From: Saprospirales bacterium GYS_P2D
Lineage (GTDB): Bacteria > Bacteroidota > Bacteroidia > Chitinophagales > Saprospiraceae
Assembly (NCBI GenBank): GCA_009833045.1
Contig: WUUP01000010.1
Span: forward strand, 62,001-126,000
DNA: 64,000 bases
Direction: 5' to 3'
The notes under the pieces: model-generated
Databases searched by the model: none
What the model was told of the DNA's origin: nothing
Seen by the model: the letters and a program-made list of their open reading frames with translations, nothing else
Position numbers and translations under genes: made by a program
Shown: one piece after another, positions 1 through 9,180 of the stretch
Numbering within the stretch: position 1 is the first letter of the stretch
How the letters are laid out: each line of letters begins with the position of its first letter

Positions 1-675
1 CAGGTGCTACGTCATCGTATCGCTCAGTTAGCTTCAGAAGTAGAGGCTATGAAGGCTTTCTCTTATCAGTGCTGTAAGATGTATGCTGACGGCATCTATG
101 ATGTCAAACTATGCTCTATGGCCAAGCTGCTCGTGACAGAGCTATCTGAAAAAGTAGCTACTCAGTGTCTTCAGCTTTATGGAGGCTATGGATTCATGGA
201 GGAGTATCCGATGGCACGGATGTATCGTGATGTCAGAGTAGGTACTATCGGAGGAGGATCCTCTGAGATCATGCGAGAGATCATCGCTAAGATCGTCATC
301 GATGATGTGAGCTATGACTCTGCTGGGTCTAAGTCGGCGGGAACTGTCTCTCGTGCACAGTCCAGCTCGGCTCCAGCTCAAGATCTGTCAGAGATGCTAT
401 CTACCATATCCGTCAAAGCCGCTGAAGCGCCAAGTCTCGGCAGTACGCTCAAGTTTGATTTTGGTGATAGACAGTTATTCATAGATGGATCAGAAGGAAC
501 AAATAAAGTATCTGAAGTGAATGATCCAGCGCAGTGTACAGTGACCATCTCAGAATCCGATTTTCAAAAATTAGTGGCTGGACAGCTTAATCCAATGGGA
601 GCGGTCATGTCTGGGAAAATAAAGATAGATGGAGATATGGGAGTGGCTATGAAGCTGCAGTCATTATTTTCATAA
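1..675 (+). CDS. Acyl-CoA dehydrogenase C-terminus fused to SCP2 sterol-carrier domain (5' truncated)
   Basis: The reading frame is open from the first base, so the gene begins outside the window. The first ~100 visible residues are the C-terminal helical domain of an acyl-CoA dehydrogenase, a flavoenzyme that oxidises acyl-CoA to enoyl-CoA. They show the family signature LYGGYGFMEEYPMARMYRD followed by GGGSSEIMREIIAK. A Ser/Ala-rich linker (about residues 105-130) leads to a ~95-residue domain resembling SCP2 (sterol carrier protein 2): LFIDG, a central acidic stretch, then LNPMGAVMSGKIKIDGDMG. SCP2 binds acyl-CoA or sterols and is commonly found in peroxisomal beta-oxidation enzymes. A fusion to an acyl-CoA dehydrogenase suggests substrate delivery, which is an inference. 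A terminator follows the stop codon. Confidence 0.85.
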   Translation, partial: QVLRHRIAQLASEVEAMKAFSYQCCKMYADGIYDVKLCSMAKLLVTELSEKVATQCLQLYGGYGFMEEYPMARMYRDVRVGTIGGGSSEIMREIIAKIVIDDVSYDSAGSKSAGTVSRAQSSSAPAQDLSEMLSTISVKAAEAPSLGSTLKFDFGDRQLFIDGSEGTNKVSEVNDPAQCTVTISESDFQKLVAGQLNPMGAVMSGKIKIDGDMGVAMKLQSLFS

Positions 676-720
676 GATAATACGTATCAAGGATACGATA
701 GAGAATTTAAACAAAATAGA

Positions 721-750
721 AAAGCCCTTGGCATTACTGCCAAGGGCTTT
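721..750. terminator. Intrinsic terminator, probably bidirectional
   Basis: A perfect 13-bp stem (AAAGCCCTTGGCA with its complement) encloses a 4-base loop TTAC. It lies between the convergent acyl-CoA dehydrogenase gene (ends 675) and the TonB receptor gene (ends 785). A/T runs flank both arms, so it could stop transcription from both sides. Confidence 0.85.
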
Positions 751-784
751 TGAGTTGATTTAACTAATGTTTTGCGTTCGTTAA

Positions 785-3700
785 TTAGAATTTGGCATTG
801 AATACCACTCTTCTGTTTTCTGCTCTACCAGCAGCTGTATTATTATCTGCTATAGGCATTAACTCTCCAAATCCGACTGCCTTAAGTCTTGATGCTGAGA
901 TGCCTTTGCCTACGAGATAGTTTAGTACAGCAGTAGCTCTCTCACTTGATAGCGTCATGTTGCGCTCATCGTTTCCTTGAGAGTCAGTATGACCTTCTAT
1001 AGTCACCATGAGACCAGGGTAGTCGGTCAGTACTTCCGCTACTTCGTCGAGGATAGCATATGACTGACGAGTGATCTCTGATGATCCACTGCGATAGTTG
1101 ATACCTCTTAGCGCTCTGGTGAATACTTCTGTAGCAGCTGCAGGTACAGGCTTAGCACATCCATCAGGACCTACGACGCCTCCTACCGTAGGACACTTGT
1201 CATCTTTATCAGCTATACCATCCCCGTCGCCATCAGGACATCCGTTGACAGGGCCTGCGGTATTTGGACATGCATCCACATCATCATTGACTCCATCGCC
1301 ATCGCTGTCAGACTTACAGCCATTAGCAGCATCACCTGCTACATTAGGGCATTCATCATCTTTATCAGCTACACCGTCACCGTCACTATCAGGACATCCA
1401 TTAAGAGATCCAGATGTGTTAGGACATGCATCATCTCCATCAGCCACACCATCACCATCAGCATCAGGGCAGCCCATGAGTGTACCGCTTGTGTTAGGGC
1501 ACTTATCATCTTTATCAGCTACACCGTCGCCATCACTATCAGGACATCCATTAAGTGTACCTGATGTGTTAGGACAGTCGTCATTACGATCGATCACGCC
1601 ATCACCATCCGAGTCAGGACATCCACCATTTGCGGCTGTGCCAGCATTCATTGGGCAGTCATCTTGACTATCGATGATACCATCACCGTCAGAGTCAGGA
1701 CATCCGCCAAACTCTTTTAATCCTGGGATATTTGGACATGCGTCTTTTTTATCTCGGATACCGTCACCATCTGCATCAGGAGCTCCATCGTCACCGAAAG
1801 TATAGGTAAGCGTACCTAAGACTCGTCTGCCAATCTGTGGGAAATTAGGGTAAGTTCTATACTTGCTGTCAAATAGATTTTGTGCGGTAACAGCTAATTG
1901 TAATCCGCTATCAAATCTATATCCTACACCTGCATCTACCAGATTTCTTTCGTCAGTATCTCCAGAATATTGACCTAAGAATACTGGGAATGACGGATCA
2001 TGCTGAAAAGCCATATTCGCTGTCCATCCATACTCAGGAGTTAGATTCCATCCTAATCTGTATCGATTAGTAGGTTGTGCTATTGTTGTTTGTTCTGTAC
2101 CATCGACACCTACTATTTGAGGGTTGAAAATGTTATCAGATGTCCAAGAATAGTTTCCAAATATTGACAAATCATTGTTGACGAAATAATTAAGTCCAAT
2201 GTCTGTACCCCAATAATCATACTCTTCAAAAGTCCTATATCCCGCAGCATATAATGGTACTCCATCAATGCTTGGCAACTCTTGAGTCGGAGTCCATGCC
2301 ATAACACCTGCATTGCCTAATCCAACTAAAGCTGGAGCCAATGCTGCCTCAGCACCAGCTGCTGCTGCTGTATATCCTCCCAATATATTTTGTGTAAGAC
2401 CAGCAGCAAGCGGTGCAGCAGCTGCACCCAAGGCCGCTAACTCAGATTGCAAAAAGTTTTGGATTCCTTGAGCATCAATATTATTGACGAGGTCATTAGC
2501 TATATTCAATCCTGAGAGGGAGTATGTAGGGCTAATACCGGTAAATAGGGTAGATCCATCTATACTTCTGTTATATACATCAATAGATACGCCGAGTTTG
2601 TCACTGAATAGACCTTTATAGCCAAATTCCCAAGTATCTTCGATCTGAAGAGTTGCTTGTGGAGCATCTATTAAGCCAAGAGGTTCTCCGTTGAATAAGT
2701 TTCTACCTTCAAAACTTCCCGTGAATCCTGAAGGAAAATTTGCTGGATTCGCAAGATATCCGGCAAGATTGTTAGCTGTATTTTGTGCTAACTCTGCAGG
2801 GACTCCCTGCGCTATCATGCCTTGAGCCAGAGCTGGTAGAAGTTCTGGTAATAGACCTTGAGTAGCTAATCCATAAGCAATAGCATTTGGAAGTCCAGGA
2901 GTACCTACTGGTAAGTCTGGTAGTCCCAATCCACTTAACAGTGAGTTCCAAACGATCATAGGGTTACTCCCAAATGTCTGTGGCGTTTTGTTTCCATATA
3001 GCCATGCATATCCTACTATCCCTGAGCCCGGCACATTAAATCCAGAAACAGGGAAATCAATATTATTGATTAACTGCGATGGAGCCGAAACGGCTCTATT
3101 AAAGCCACCTCTGAACGTGTGCTTAGGACTGGCTTTAAAGACAGCCACTGCTCTTGGAGAAAAAGCACCATCATCTAAGAAGTTGAACTTGTCATACCTT
3201 CCAGCAAGTACTAAGTCTAACTTTTCAGTAATGGCTAACTTAGTTTGGAGATATCCACCGACAATATTGTAGTCATCGTTATCCTCGTTTCTACCATATA
3301 CTTGATTATTAGTATTCGCACTCGAGCTACGATAATCAAATCCAGCAGTCCAGTTAGCGTCCAAAAAGTCTGGTGTATCGAAATTATATTGAAGCTGTCC
3401 TTCAAGTTGTGTTCTATCGATCCCTGATGTATTACCTGTTTGGTATAAGAATGTAGGCTTTTCATCTGTACCTCCATTATTTGTCAACCAAAAAGCTTGA
3501 GCGAAGAATCCACCTTTCTGTACTCTTGCTTGAGTCCAATATTCTGTCGCTTGAGTAAGGCCTACTCCTTGAGAATTATAAAAAACAGATGATCCATTAT
3601 TAGTACCGCCTGATAAAACTAATGACAAGTCGTCTTGTGGTCTAAACTCTAATGTGCCATTCAAAATAAATGATTTCCAATGATCCTGTATGGGATTTCC

Positions 3701-4720
3701 ATCGCCATCTGGATCTAAGTCAGCAGACGATAATAATGGTCTGCCCGGTGTCCCGACATCCACTATGCCATTTGATATCGCTGGACTGACTATTGAGTTT
3801 TGAGTCAAGGCAATCATGGCGGCGTCAATGGCAGCTTCCTCAGGATCATCTCCGTTAGCGTCATACTGAAATTCACCACCTCTTTTCATTGAAGCATTGA
3901 CTTTGAAGCCAAATTTGTCTGAAACTTTAGTAGCATGTCTCAATGATCCACCAAAAGTGCTTAGTTCTCCTCCGATTAGCTCTACCGTCGTTCCTGGTTT
4001 GTCTATAGGAGACTTACTAATAAAGTGTACCACTCCATTAGTCACTCCAGGTCCATATAGCGCAGATCCTGGACCTCTAACTACCTCTATTCTCTCAATA
4101 TCGATATTGTTCAGAGGGGAGTTGAGATTATCAAATGTTCCCAGTCCAGGTCCAGACAGCGCTCGGTAATCCAAAATTGGAAATGTCGCAGAACCAAATA
4201 GTCCGCCATCACCTCTCAATTGGATATTTACACGCCCTGCACCTTGCTGCTGGACATATACCCCTGGTTCATTGATGATAGCACGTGCTGCATTATCATT
4301 AGGAGTGGCCTGGAGCTTACGAGCTGTGAGGACAGATACTGAGGCCGGAGCTTCTTGTATCTTTTCTCTACGTCGAGATGCGGATATGACTACGTCTTCC
4401 CCGATCAGGACTCCCTCTGTTAGCATGATGTCTACACTGCTACTGGGGGCATTGACCGCCATCTCTTTGGTATTGTATCCTGTGAAACTCACCACGATCG
4501 TGAGGGGGAAATCTTCGGAGGTGGTGATGGTATACAATCCATCAAAATCCGTAATCGCTCCATCTGTAGTCCCCTTGACCAAAATATTCGCTCCGATCAA
4601 AGCTTCTCCAGATTCGTCTGTAACTGTTCCACTGATAGTTCCCTGGGCTGATAGTGAAAGGCTCGCCAGCATAATGCATAGCAATCTCAGGAATCTTGTC
4701 AAATAGTTCATTTTTTTCAT
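785..4720 (-). CDS. TonB-dependent receptor with C-terminal TSP3 repeats and OmpA domain
   Basis: Outer-membrane active transporter of unknown substrate, 1311 residues from the ATG at 4720. This start gives a clean signal peptide (MKKMNYLTRFLRLL... to SLSAQ); an ATG 30 bases upstream would add a poor leader. Order: signal peptide; carboxypeptidase-regulatory-like domain (about 25-110, GTISGTVTDESGEALIGAN); plug domain (about 120-235, with RIEVVRGPGSALYG); 22-strand-type barrel ending at RRVLGTLTYTF near residue 975; eight thrombospondin type 3 repeats (about 980-1188); OmpA-like peptidoglycan-binding domain (about 1200-1311). The OmpA residues known to bind diaminopimelate are present as D1246 and R1261. 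Receptors normally end at the barrel, so the extension is unusual; both barrel termini face the periplasm, so its placement is topologically sensible. A paralogue without the extension lies upstream on the same strand. Confidence 0.9.
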   Translation of the reverse strand: MKKMNYLTRFLRLLCIMLASLSLSAQGTISGTVTDESGEALIGANILVKGTTDGAITDFDGLYTITTSEDFPLTIVVSFTGYNTKEMAVNAPSSSVDIMLTEGVLIGEDVVISASRRREKIQEAPASVSVLTARKLQATPNDNAARAIINEPGVYVQQQGAGRVNIQLRGDGGLFGSATFPILDYRALSGPGLGTFDNLNSPLNNIDIERIEVVRGPGSALYGPGVTNGVVHFISKSPIDKPGTTVELIGGELSTFGGSLRHATKVSDKFGFKVNASMKRGGEFQYDANGDDPEEAAIDAAMIALTQNSIVSPAISNGIVDVGTPGRPLLSSADLDPDGDGNPIQDHWKSFILNGTLEFRPQDDLSLVLSGGTNNGSSVFYNSQGVGLTQATEYWTQARVQKGGFFAQAFWLTNNGGTDEKPTFLYQTGNTSGIDRTQLEGQLQYNFDTPDFLDANWTAGFDYRSSSANTNNQVYGRNEDNDDYNIVGGYLQTKLAITEKLDLVLAGRYDKFNFLDDGAFSPRAVAVFKASPKHTFRGGFNRAVSAPSQLINNIDFPVSGFNVPGSGIVGYAWLYGNKTPQTFGSNPMIVWNSLLSGLGLPDLPVGTPGLPNAIAYGLATQGLLPELLPALAQGMIAQGVPAELAQNTANNLAGYLANPANFPSGFTGSFEGRNLFNGEPLGLIDAPQATLQIEDTWEFGYKGLFSDKLGVSIDVYNRSIDGSTLFTGISPTYSLSGLNIANDLVNNIDAQGIQNFLQSELAALGAAAAPLAAGLTQNILGGYTAAAAGAEAALAPALVGLGNAGVMAWTPTQELPSIDGVPLYAAGYRTFEEYDYWGTDIGLNYFVNNDLSIFGNYSWTSDNIFNPQIVGVDGTEQTTIAQPTNRYRLGWNLTPEYGWTANMAFQHDPSFPVFLGQYSGDTDERNLVDAGVGYRFDSGLQLAVTAQNLFDSKYRTYPNFPQIGRRVLGTLTYTFGDDGAPDADGDGIRDKKDACPNIPGLKEFGGCPDSDGDGIIDSQDDCPMNAGTAANGGCPDSDGDGVIDRNDDCPNTSGTLNGCPDSDGDGVADKDDKCPNTSGTLMGCPDADGDGVADGDDACPNTSGSLNGCPDSDGDGVADKDDECPNVAGDAANGCKSDSDGDGVNDDVDACPNTAGPVNGCPDGDGDGIADKDDKCPTVGGVVGPDGCAKPVPAAATEVFTRALRGINYRSGSSEITRQSYAILDEVAEVLTDYPGLMVTIEGHTDSQGNDERNMTLSSERATAVLNYLVGKGISASRLKAVGFGELMPIADNNTAAGRAENRRVVFNAKF
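1155..1782 (-). repeat. Eight tandem thrombospondin type 3 repeats inside the TonB receptor gene
   Basis: The protein unit is PDSDGDGVADKDDxCPN followed by a short segment ending in GC, repeated eight times at about 75-81 bases per unit. The DxDxDG Ca2+-binding motif is kept in every copy, and each unit has two cysteines. Neighbouring units are highly similar at the DNA level, so the copy number could change by recombination without shifting the frame. Such repeats usually form a Ca2+-stabilised rod joining an outer-membrane domain to a periplasmic OmpA domain. Confidence 0.9.
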
Positions 4721-5075
4721 ACAATACAATTCTTTAAATAATACACTCAATCAGTTGCGGAAAGATGTTTTGTTTAAGTTAGAATTAGCAACTGTGATTT
4801 TGAGTAATTTGCTTAACGCCTGTTAATGTATTTAATAATTGTCACATACCAAATAATATTTTAATTGCATTGTGTCCAGCTATGAGAATTTTAATTAGCG
4901 CTTTTGCAAATAGCTTGACTTTGTCAATTGTCAGATTTAGTAAAATCGTACTAATCACTAATATTTCTAGGGCCTTGCTGCTTTTTAGGTCTATTATCGA
5001 GGGCTACAGCCATAAAAAAAGAGGAAACCGATAATTATCAGTTTCCTCTTTTTAGATCAGTTTTTAAATTATTAA
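4721..5075. other. Intergenic region between tandem TonB receptor genes
   Basis: AT-rich and without a convincing open frame. It should hold the promoter of the downstream receptor gene (start 4720), but no clear TAnnTTTG element was found on the minus strand. The only firm signal is the terminator of the upstream receptor gene at 5015-5053. Confidence 0.6.
5015..5053 (-). terminator. Intrinsic terminator of the second TonB receptor gene
   Basis: GAGGAAAC pairs with GTTTCCTC, extended by A/T pairs at the base and a partly paired inner GATAATTATC. On the minus strand the hairpin is followed by a T run. It lies 23 bases past the stop codon of the 5076-8051 gene. Confidence 0.8.
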
Positions 5076-8051
5076 TTATTCAAAACTGTAAGTTATTTTA
5101 CCCAAAACTCTTCTGCCGATAAGTGGCATATTAGGGTAGTATCTGTATTCATTGTCAAAAAGATTAGTCGCAGATAGATCAAGAGACAAGCCACTGGCTA
5201 ACTTATATCCTACGCTGGCATCTACGAGATTTCTCTCTTGTGCGATACCAGAGAAGTCACCAGCATTAGCAGCAAAAGAATCATCATGCTGGAATGCTAC
5301 CTGAGCTCTGAAGCCCATTTCTGGAGTCAGTCTTGCACCGATTCTGAACTTGTTCTTAGGTATGTTGAGATTAGTAGGTAGTAATGGAGATCCTTCAGGA
5401 CTGCCGATCACTGACTGCATGAACTCATTTTCGCTGACCCAAGAGTAATTTCCGAAAAGTGTCAAATTCTCATCTACAAAGTATTCTAATCCTAAATCTG
5501 ATCCAAAGTAACTTCTCGCATCAAACGTACGATATCCAATACCAATGTTAGTCGCTCCATTGTTAGGCAGCTCTTGAGTCGGTACGGTAGCGTGGAAAGG
5601 TAGCGCTGTCAATACTTGACTTAAACTTGCTCCTCCAAATCCAGCTTGTGGAGTGTTTAGGAATTGATTACCACCTGCATTGTATGCACCATTAATACCT
5701 GCTCCTAAAGCTGTGGCAGTAGCAGTAGCAGTAGCAGCTGCGGTCGCTTCGTCTAATCCTTGGGCGATAAATGCTGCTTGTAGTTGTGCTTGGATCTGTG
5801 GTTGAGCGATAGCCTGAACACTATTACCTAAGTCTGCAGCTAAGCCATCTATACCCGTCAAAGCATAGGCAGGAGAGATAGCAGTAAATTGACTATTCTT
5901 ATCTTCTCTCACCCAGTATACATCCCAGCTCACGCCGAGTTTATCACCGATGAGACCTTTATATCCTACTTCGATATTATCAGTCACAGCAATGGCTGAA
6001 ACTGGTGCATCGATCAGACCTAATGGAGAGCCATCAAAGATATTGAAGCCTGGTGTAAGCGCTCCACCAAATCCTACAGCTGCAGGATCAAGATTGCTCA
6101 ATACTCCCTGCACAATAGGTGCAGCTGCTGCTGTAGATGGATCCGACTGTAGCTGTGCTACTACACCAGCGATGAGTGCTTGATTGAATGTTGTACCATT
6201 TGCATCTATTGGAAACTCTAATAATGCACCTAATGGAAGACCTGCTCCTGGAGTACCAGCTGGTATGCCTGGGATCAAAGGCGTAAACCATTCTATGTTA
6301 GGATTGTCACCAAATGTTTGTGGTGTCTTGTTGCCATATAGCCATCCATAGAATCTATTAGGAATGATAGATACTAATGGGAAGTCAATATTTAATTGAA
6401 GGTTTGATACGGTAGAGTTGGCTCTATTGAATGATGCTCTGAATGTATGCTTTGGTGAAGCCTTGTATACGAGTGCTGCTCTTGGAGCAAATGCACCCTC
6501 ATCAATAAAGTTAAACTGGTCATATCTACCAGCTACTACTAAGTCTATTTTGTCTGAAAGACCAAATTTACCCTGGATATATCCACCCACTATAGAGAAG
6601 TCATCATCATCTTCATTTCTACCATAAGTTAGATTTTCAGTGTCCTGTCCTGATGATCTATAGTCAAATCCCGCTGTCCAATTACCGTTGAGGAAGTTTG
6701 GAGTATCAAAATTGTACTGTAATTGTGCTTCCAGTTGATCACGTGCAATAGAAGTCACATTACCTGTTTTGTATAGGAAAGTAGGAGAGTCTCCTTGTCC
6801 ACCATCATTATCCACATAAAATATCTGGCCGAAGAATCCTCCAGCCTGTACACGTGTCTGTGCCCAGTATTCTGTGGCATTAGCCAGCCCTGGCCCTTGC
6901 TCATTAAAGAATAATGAAGCGGCTTCATTGAAGCCTCCAGATACATTGATTGATAACTGATCAGCAGGTCTGAATTCTAAAGTCGTATTGATAGATGTAT
7001 TATACCAATCTTGTCTCATAGCATTGCCATTGCCGTCTTCATCGAGTTCATCAAAGGAGAACAGAAGCTCCCCTGGAGAATTGATATCCACTGTACCACC
7101 AGCGACAGCAGGCTTGTATAGGCCTCGTCCCTGTCCTTGATTTGGTAAGAAGGTAGAGATGTAAGCTGCATCTTCAGCATTATTAGGATCATACTCAAAC
7201 TCGTCACCTCTACGGTGCTGTACATTGACCTTAAATCCAAATTTTTCACTCACTTTAGTGGCGTGTCTGATAGCTGCTCCCAGCGTATTGAGCTCACCAT
7301 ACATTACTTCTGCAGAAGTCCCTGGCCTGTCGATAGGGCTCTTAGTGATGAAGTGTACTACACCCTGTGTCACACCAGGACCATATAGAGCTGATCCAGG
7401 TCCTCTCACTACCTCGATACGCTCGAGATCAAGGTTCATGATACCCGCTTGATCAGACTGAAAAGTACCGATCCCTGGACCTACTAAGCCTCTGTAATCC
7501 ATAATCGGGAATACGGAAGTGCCGAATAATCCAGAACTACCTCTCATGGAGATATTTATACGGTTCGCTGATTGCTGTTGGATTTGTACACCGGCGGTAT
7601 TAACGAGGTTTCTTGTTGCATCAGTTGCATTCGGGCTATTCTCGAGAGAACGAGCTGAGAGTACTGACACTGAGGCTGGTGCCTCTTGTACCTTCTCCCT
7701 TCTACGAGAGGCGGATATTATTATATCCTCTCCGATGAGTACACCTTCGACCATCTCTACTCTGAGATCTGTAGTTGGGCCATCGAGTGTGATCGTCTGA
7801 CCATTATATCCAGTAAATGAAATGTCAAGATCGAGCGGGAAGTCAGCTTCTGTGGTCAATGAGAAAGTACCATCAAAGTCTGTGATAGTACCTTCGGCAG
7901 TGGCTTTGATTAAAATGTTTGCTCCGAGCAATGGTTCTCCAGCTCCATCGACGACGATACCGCTGATCGTGCCTTGTGCCATGATAGTCATACTCGATGC
8001 TACGATTAAAAATAAGCCTAATAGGCTGTTTTTAAAGTAGTTTGTATTCAT
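5076..8051 (-). CDS. TonB-dependent receptor (paralogue without OmpA extension)
   Basis: Outer-membrane TonB-dependent transporter, 991 residues. It has a signal peptide (MNTNYFKNSLLGLFLIVASS to MAQ), a carboxypeptidase-regulatory-like domain (GTISGIVVDGAGEPLLGAN), a plug with RIEVVRGPGSALYG, and a barrel ending in the canonical aromatic terminus ITYSFE. It is collinear with its neighbour throughout and shares stretches such as ISASRRREK and QEAPASVSVL, so the pair arose by tandem duplication. No SusD-type partner is adjacent, which argues against a polysaccharide system; the substrate is unknown. Two extracellular-loop regions (about 5630-5845 and 6051-6260) are strikingly rich in Ala, Leu and Gln. 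One contains the low-complexity run ATAAATATATATAL encoded by a GTAGCA-type repeat. Confidence 0.9.
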   Translation of the reverse strand: MNTNYFKNSLLGLFLIVASSMTIMAQGTISGIVVDGAGEPLLGANILIKATAEGTITDFDGTFSLTTEADFPLDLDISFTGYNGQTITLDGPTTDLRVEMVEGVLIGEDIIISASRRREKVQEAPASVSVLSARSLENSPNATDATRNLVNTAGVQIQQQSANRINISMRGSSGLFGTSVFPIMDYRGLVGPGIGTFQSDQAGIMNLDLERIEVVRGPGSALYGPGVTQGVVHFITKSPIDRPGTSAEVMYGELNTLGAAIRHATKVSEKFGFKVNVQHRRGDEFEYDPNNAEDAAYISTFLPNQGQGRGLYKPAVAGGTVDINSPGELLFSFDELDEDGNGNAMRQDWYNTSINTTLEFRPADQLSINVSGGFNEAASLFFNEQGPGLANATEYWAQTRVQAGGFFGQIFYVDNDGGQGDSPTFLYKTGNVTSIARDQLEAQLQYNFDTPNFLNGNWTAGFDYRSSGQDTENLTYGRNEDDDDFSIVGGYIQGKFGLSDKIDLVVAGRYDQFNFIDEGAFAPRAALVYKASPKHTFRASFNRANSTVSNLQLNIDFPLVSIIPNRFYGWLYGNKTPQTFGDNPNIEWFTPLIPGIPAGTPGAGLPLGALLEFPIDANGTTFNQALIAGVVAQLQSDPSTAAAAPIVQGVLSNLDPAAVGFGGALTPGFNIFDGSPLGLIDAPVSAIAVTDNIEVGYKGLIGDKLGVSWDVYWVREDKNSQFTAISPAYALTGIDGLAADLGNSVQAIAQPQIQAQLQAAFIAQGLDEATAAATATATATALGAGINGAYNAGGNQFLNTPQAGFGGASLSQVLTALPFHATVPTQELPNNGATNIGIGYRTFDARSYFGSDLGLEYFVDENLTLFGNYSWVSENEFMQSVIGSPEGSPLLPTNLNIPKNKFRIGARLTPEMGFRAQVAFQHDDSFAANAGDFSGIAQERNLVDASVGYKLASGLSLDLSATNLFDNEYRYYPNMPLIGRRVLGKITYSFE

Positions 8052-8487
8052 ACAAATTTTAGTTTTAGTTAAATATGATTTGTCGTGTTCATACTTGCCG
8101 CTGAGTAGCTTGATAGTCTTAGACGGGCATAGTATAAGTCTCCTAAATATTTTGCCATATTAATAGCATTTTGATTGATATCAAAGCATTGAGATATAAG
8201 AAAGCTTTAACATAAATTGCTTTGAAAATACGAATTTTGTAATACTTCAATTTAGCCGACTATGTGTTTGTATTTTCAAAGTGATATCTACTTTATTATG
8301 AAGATGTTTGGGGTTATTGTGGAATAATATATTGATGTGGCTGCCAATAAATATTTACTCTGAGTATAGATTATTGTCGATCATATCACATCATTATTTC
8401 GGCGGAGCGCACTTGTCTGGCTGTATTATTTAGTTTCCCGTATTTTTTCGTTGCTTTGTTATATTTCTAATTGAATATCAATCGACT
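8052..8487. other. Divergent intergenic region with a small palindrome
   Basis: 436 bases between divergently transcribed genes, so promoters for both should lie here. No open frame or RNA gene was recognised. A perfect 10-base palindrome TTGATATCAA occurs at 8175-8184 inside a slightly longer inverted repeat (TTTGAT-TGAT-ATCAAA, 8170-8185). It could be a regulator site for the receptor gene, but the region is AT-rich and chance is possible. Confidence 0.4.
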
Positions 8488-9132
8488 ATGAATTATGATT
8501 TAGTGATCTTTGATTGTGATGGCACCTTAGTGGATAGTGAGCCGGTGACCATGCGACTTATCACTAAAATGATGAAGGAGATGGGCATAGAGTCTGACAC
8601 GGAGTCAAATCTTGCCCGCTTTGCTGGAAAGAATATCTTCTTTATCACCGAGTGGATGGAAGAGATGATTGGTAGTTTTGATAAAGCAGAATTTGAGCGA
8701 GACTATCGTGAGCGATGTCTTCAGGTTTTTGATGATGAGTTAGAAGCAGTGCCGGGAGTTATAGAGCTCATTCAGTCCCTCACGGTGCCTTATTGTATCG
8801 CATCAAATGGACCGATGGAGAAGATGGATGTGACACTCCGAGTGACTAATATCATGGAGCTATTTAGTCGAGACCATATTTTTTCTGCCTATGATTTACA
8901 AAAATGGAAGCCTGATCCAGCGCTGTATCTTCATGTGACTGAGGTCATGGGAGCCACCAAGGATAAAGCTGTGGTCATAGAAGATACCCTCCCAGGCTTA
9001 ATGGGAGCTGTCAATGCTGGTATCGATGTGATCGCCTATAATCCTCATCATAAAACGGAGCTCCACGTGGATGGCGTACCAAATTATGAACATATGGATC
9101 AAATACGTGAGCATCTACACACAGCGAGATAG
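8488..9132 (+). CDS. HAD-superfamily phosphatase, beta-phosphoglucomutase-like
   Basis: Cytosolic phosphohydrolase of HAD subfamily IA, 214 residues, the usual length. Motif I is FDCDGTLVDS, with D9 as nucleophile and D11 as acid/base. Motif II is S106 in IASNG, motif III is K141 in KWKPDP, and motif IV is E165/D166 in VIEDTLPG. The cap domain (about 18-85) is the small helical type found in beta-phosphoglucomutase and sugar-phosphate phosphatases. The substrate cannot be read from sequence; 6-phosphogluconate or another small sugar phosphate is a guess. The gene is followed after 48 bases by an ABC exporter that seems to have its own promoter. Confidence 0.85.
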   Translation: MNYDLVIFDCDGTLVDSEPVTMRLITKMMKEMGIESDTESNLARFAGKNIFFITEWMEEMIGSFDKAEFERDYRERCLQVFDDELEAVPGVIELIQSLTVPYCIASNGPMEKMDVTLRVTNIMELFSRDHIFSAYDLQKWKPDPALYLHVTEVMGATKDKAVVIEDTLPGLMGAVNAGIDVIAYNPHHKTELHVDGVPNYEHMDQIREHLHTAR

Positions 9133-9152
9133 AGTAGTCCACCGAAAAGGCT

Positions 9153-9160
9153 TACTTTTG
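9153..9160 (+). promoter_or_regulatory. Candidate -7 promoter element of the ABC exporter gene
   Basis: TACTTTTG matches the Bacteroidota -7 consensus TAnnTTTG exactly and lies 21 bases before the ATG at 9181. No TTG was found at the expected -33 spacing, so the call is tentative. Confidence 0.35.
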
Positions 9161-9180
9161 CGGTCGATCTAAATGTACAA

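Noticed and set aside
1098-1667. Ser/Pro-rich 189-residue open frame on the plus strand
   Set aside because: It is the antisense shadow of the TSP3 repeat array; its periodicity mirrors the repeats and it has no signal or domain of its own.
1155-1782. Regularly spaced direct repeats resembling a CRISPR array
   Set aside because: The unit is ~75 bases, divisible by three, and encodes conserved Ca2+-binding protein repeats within a longer gene.
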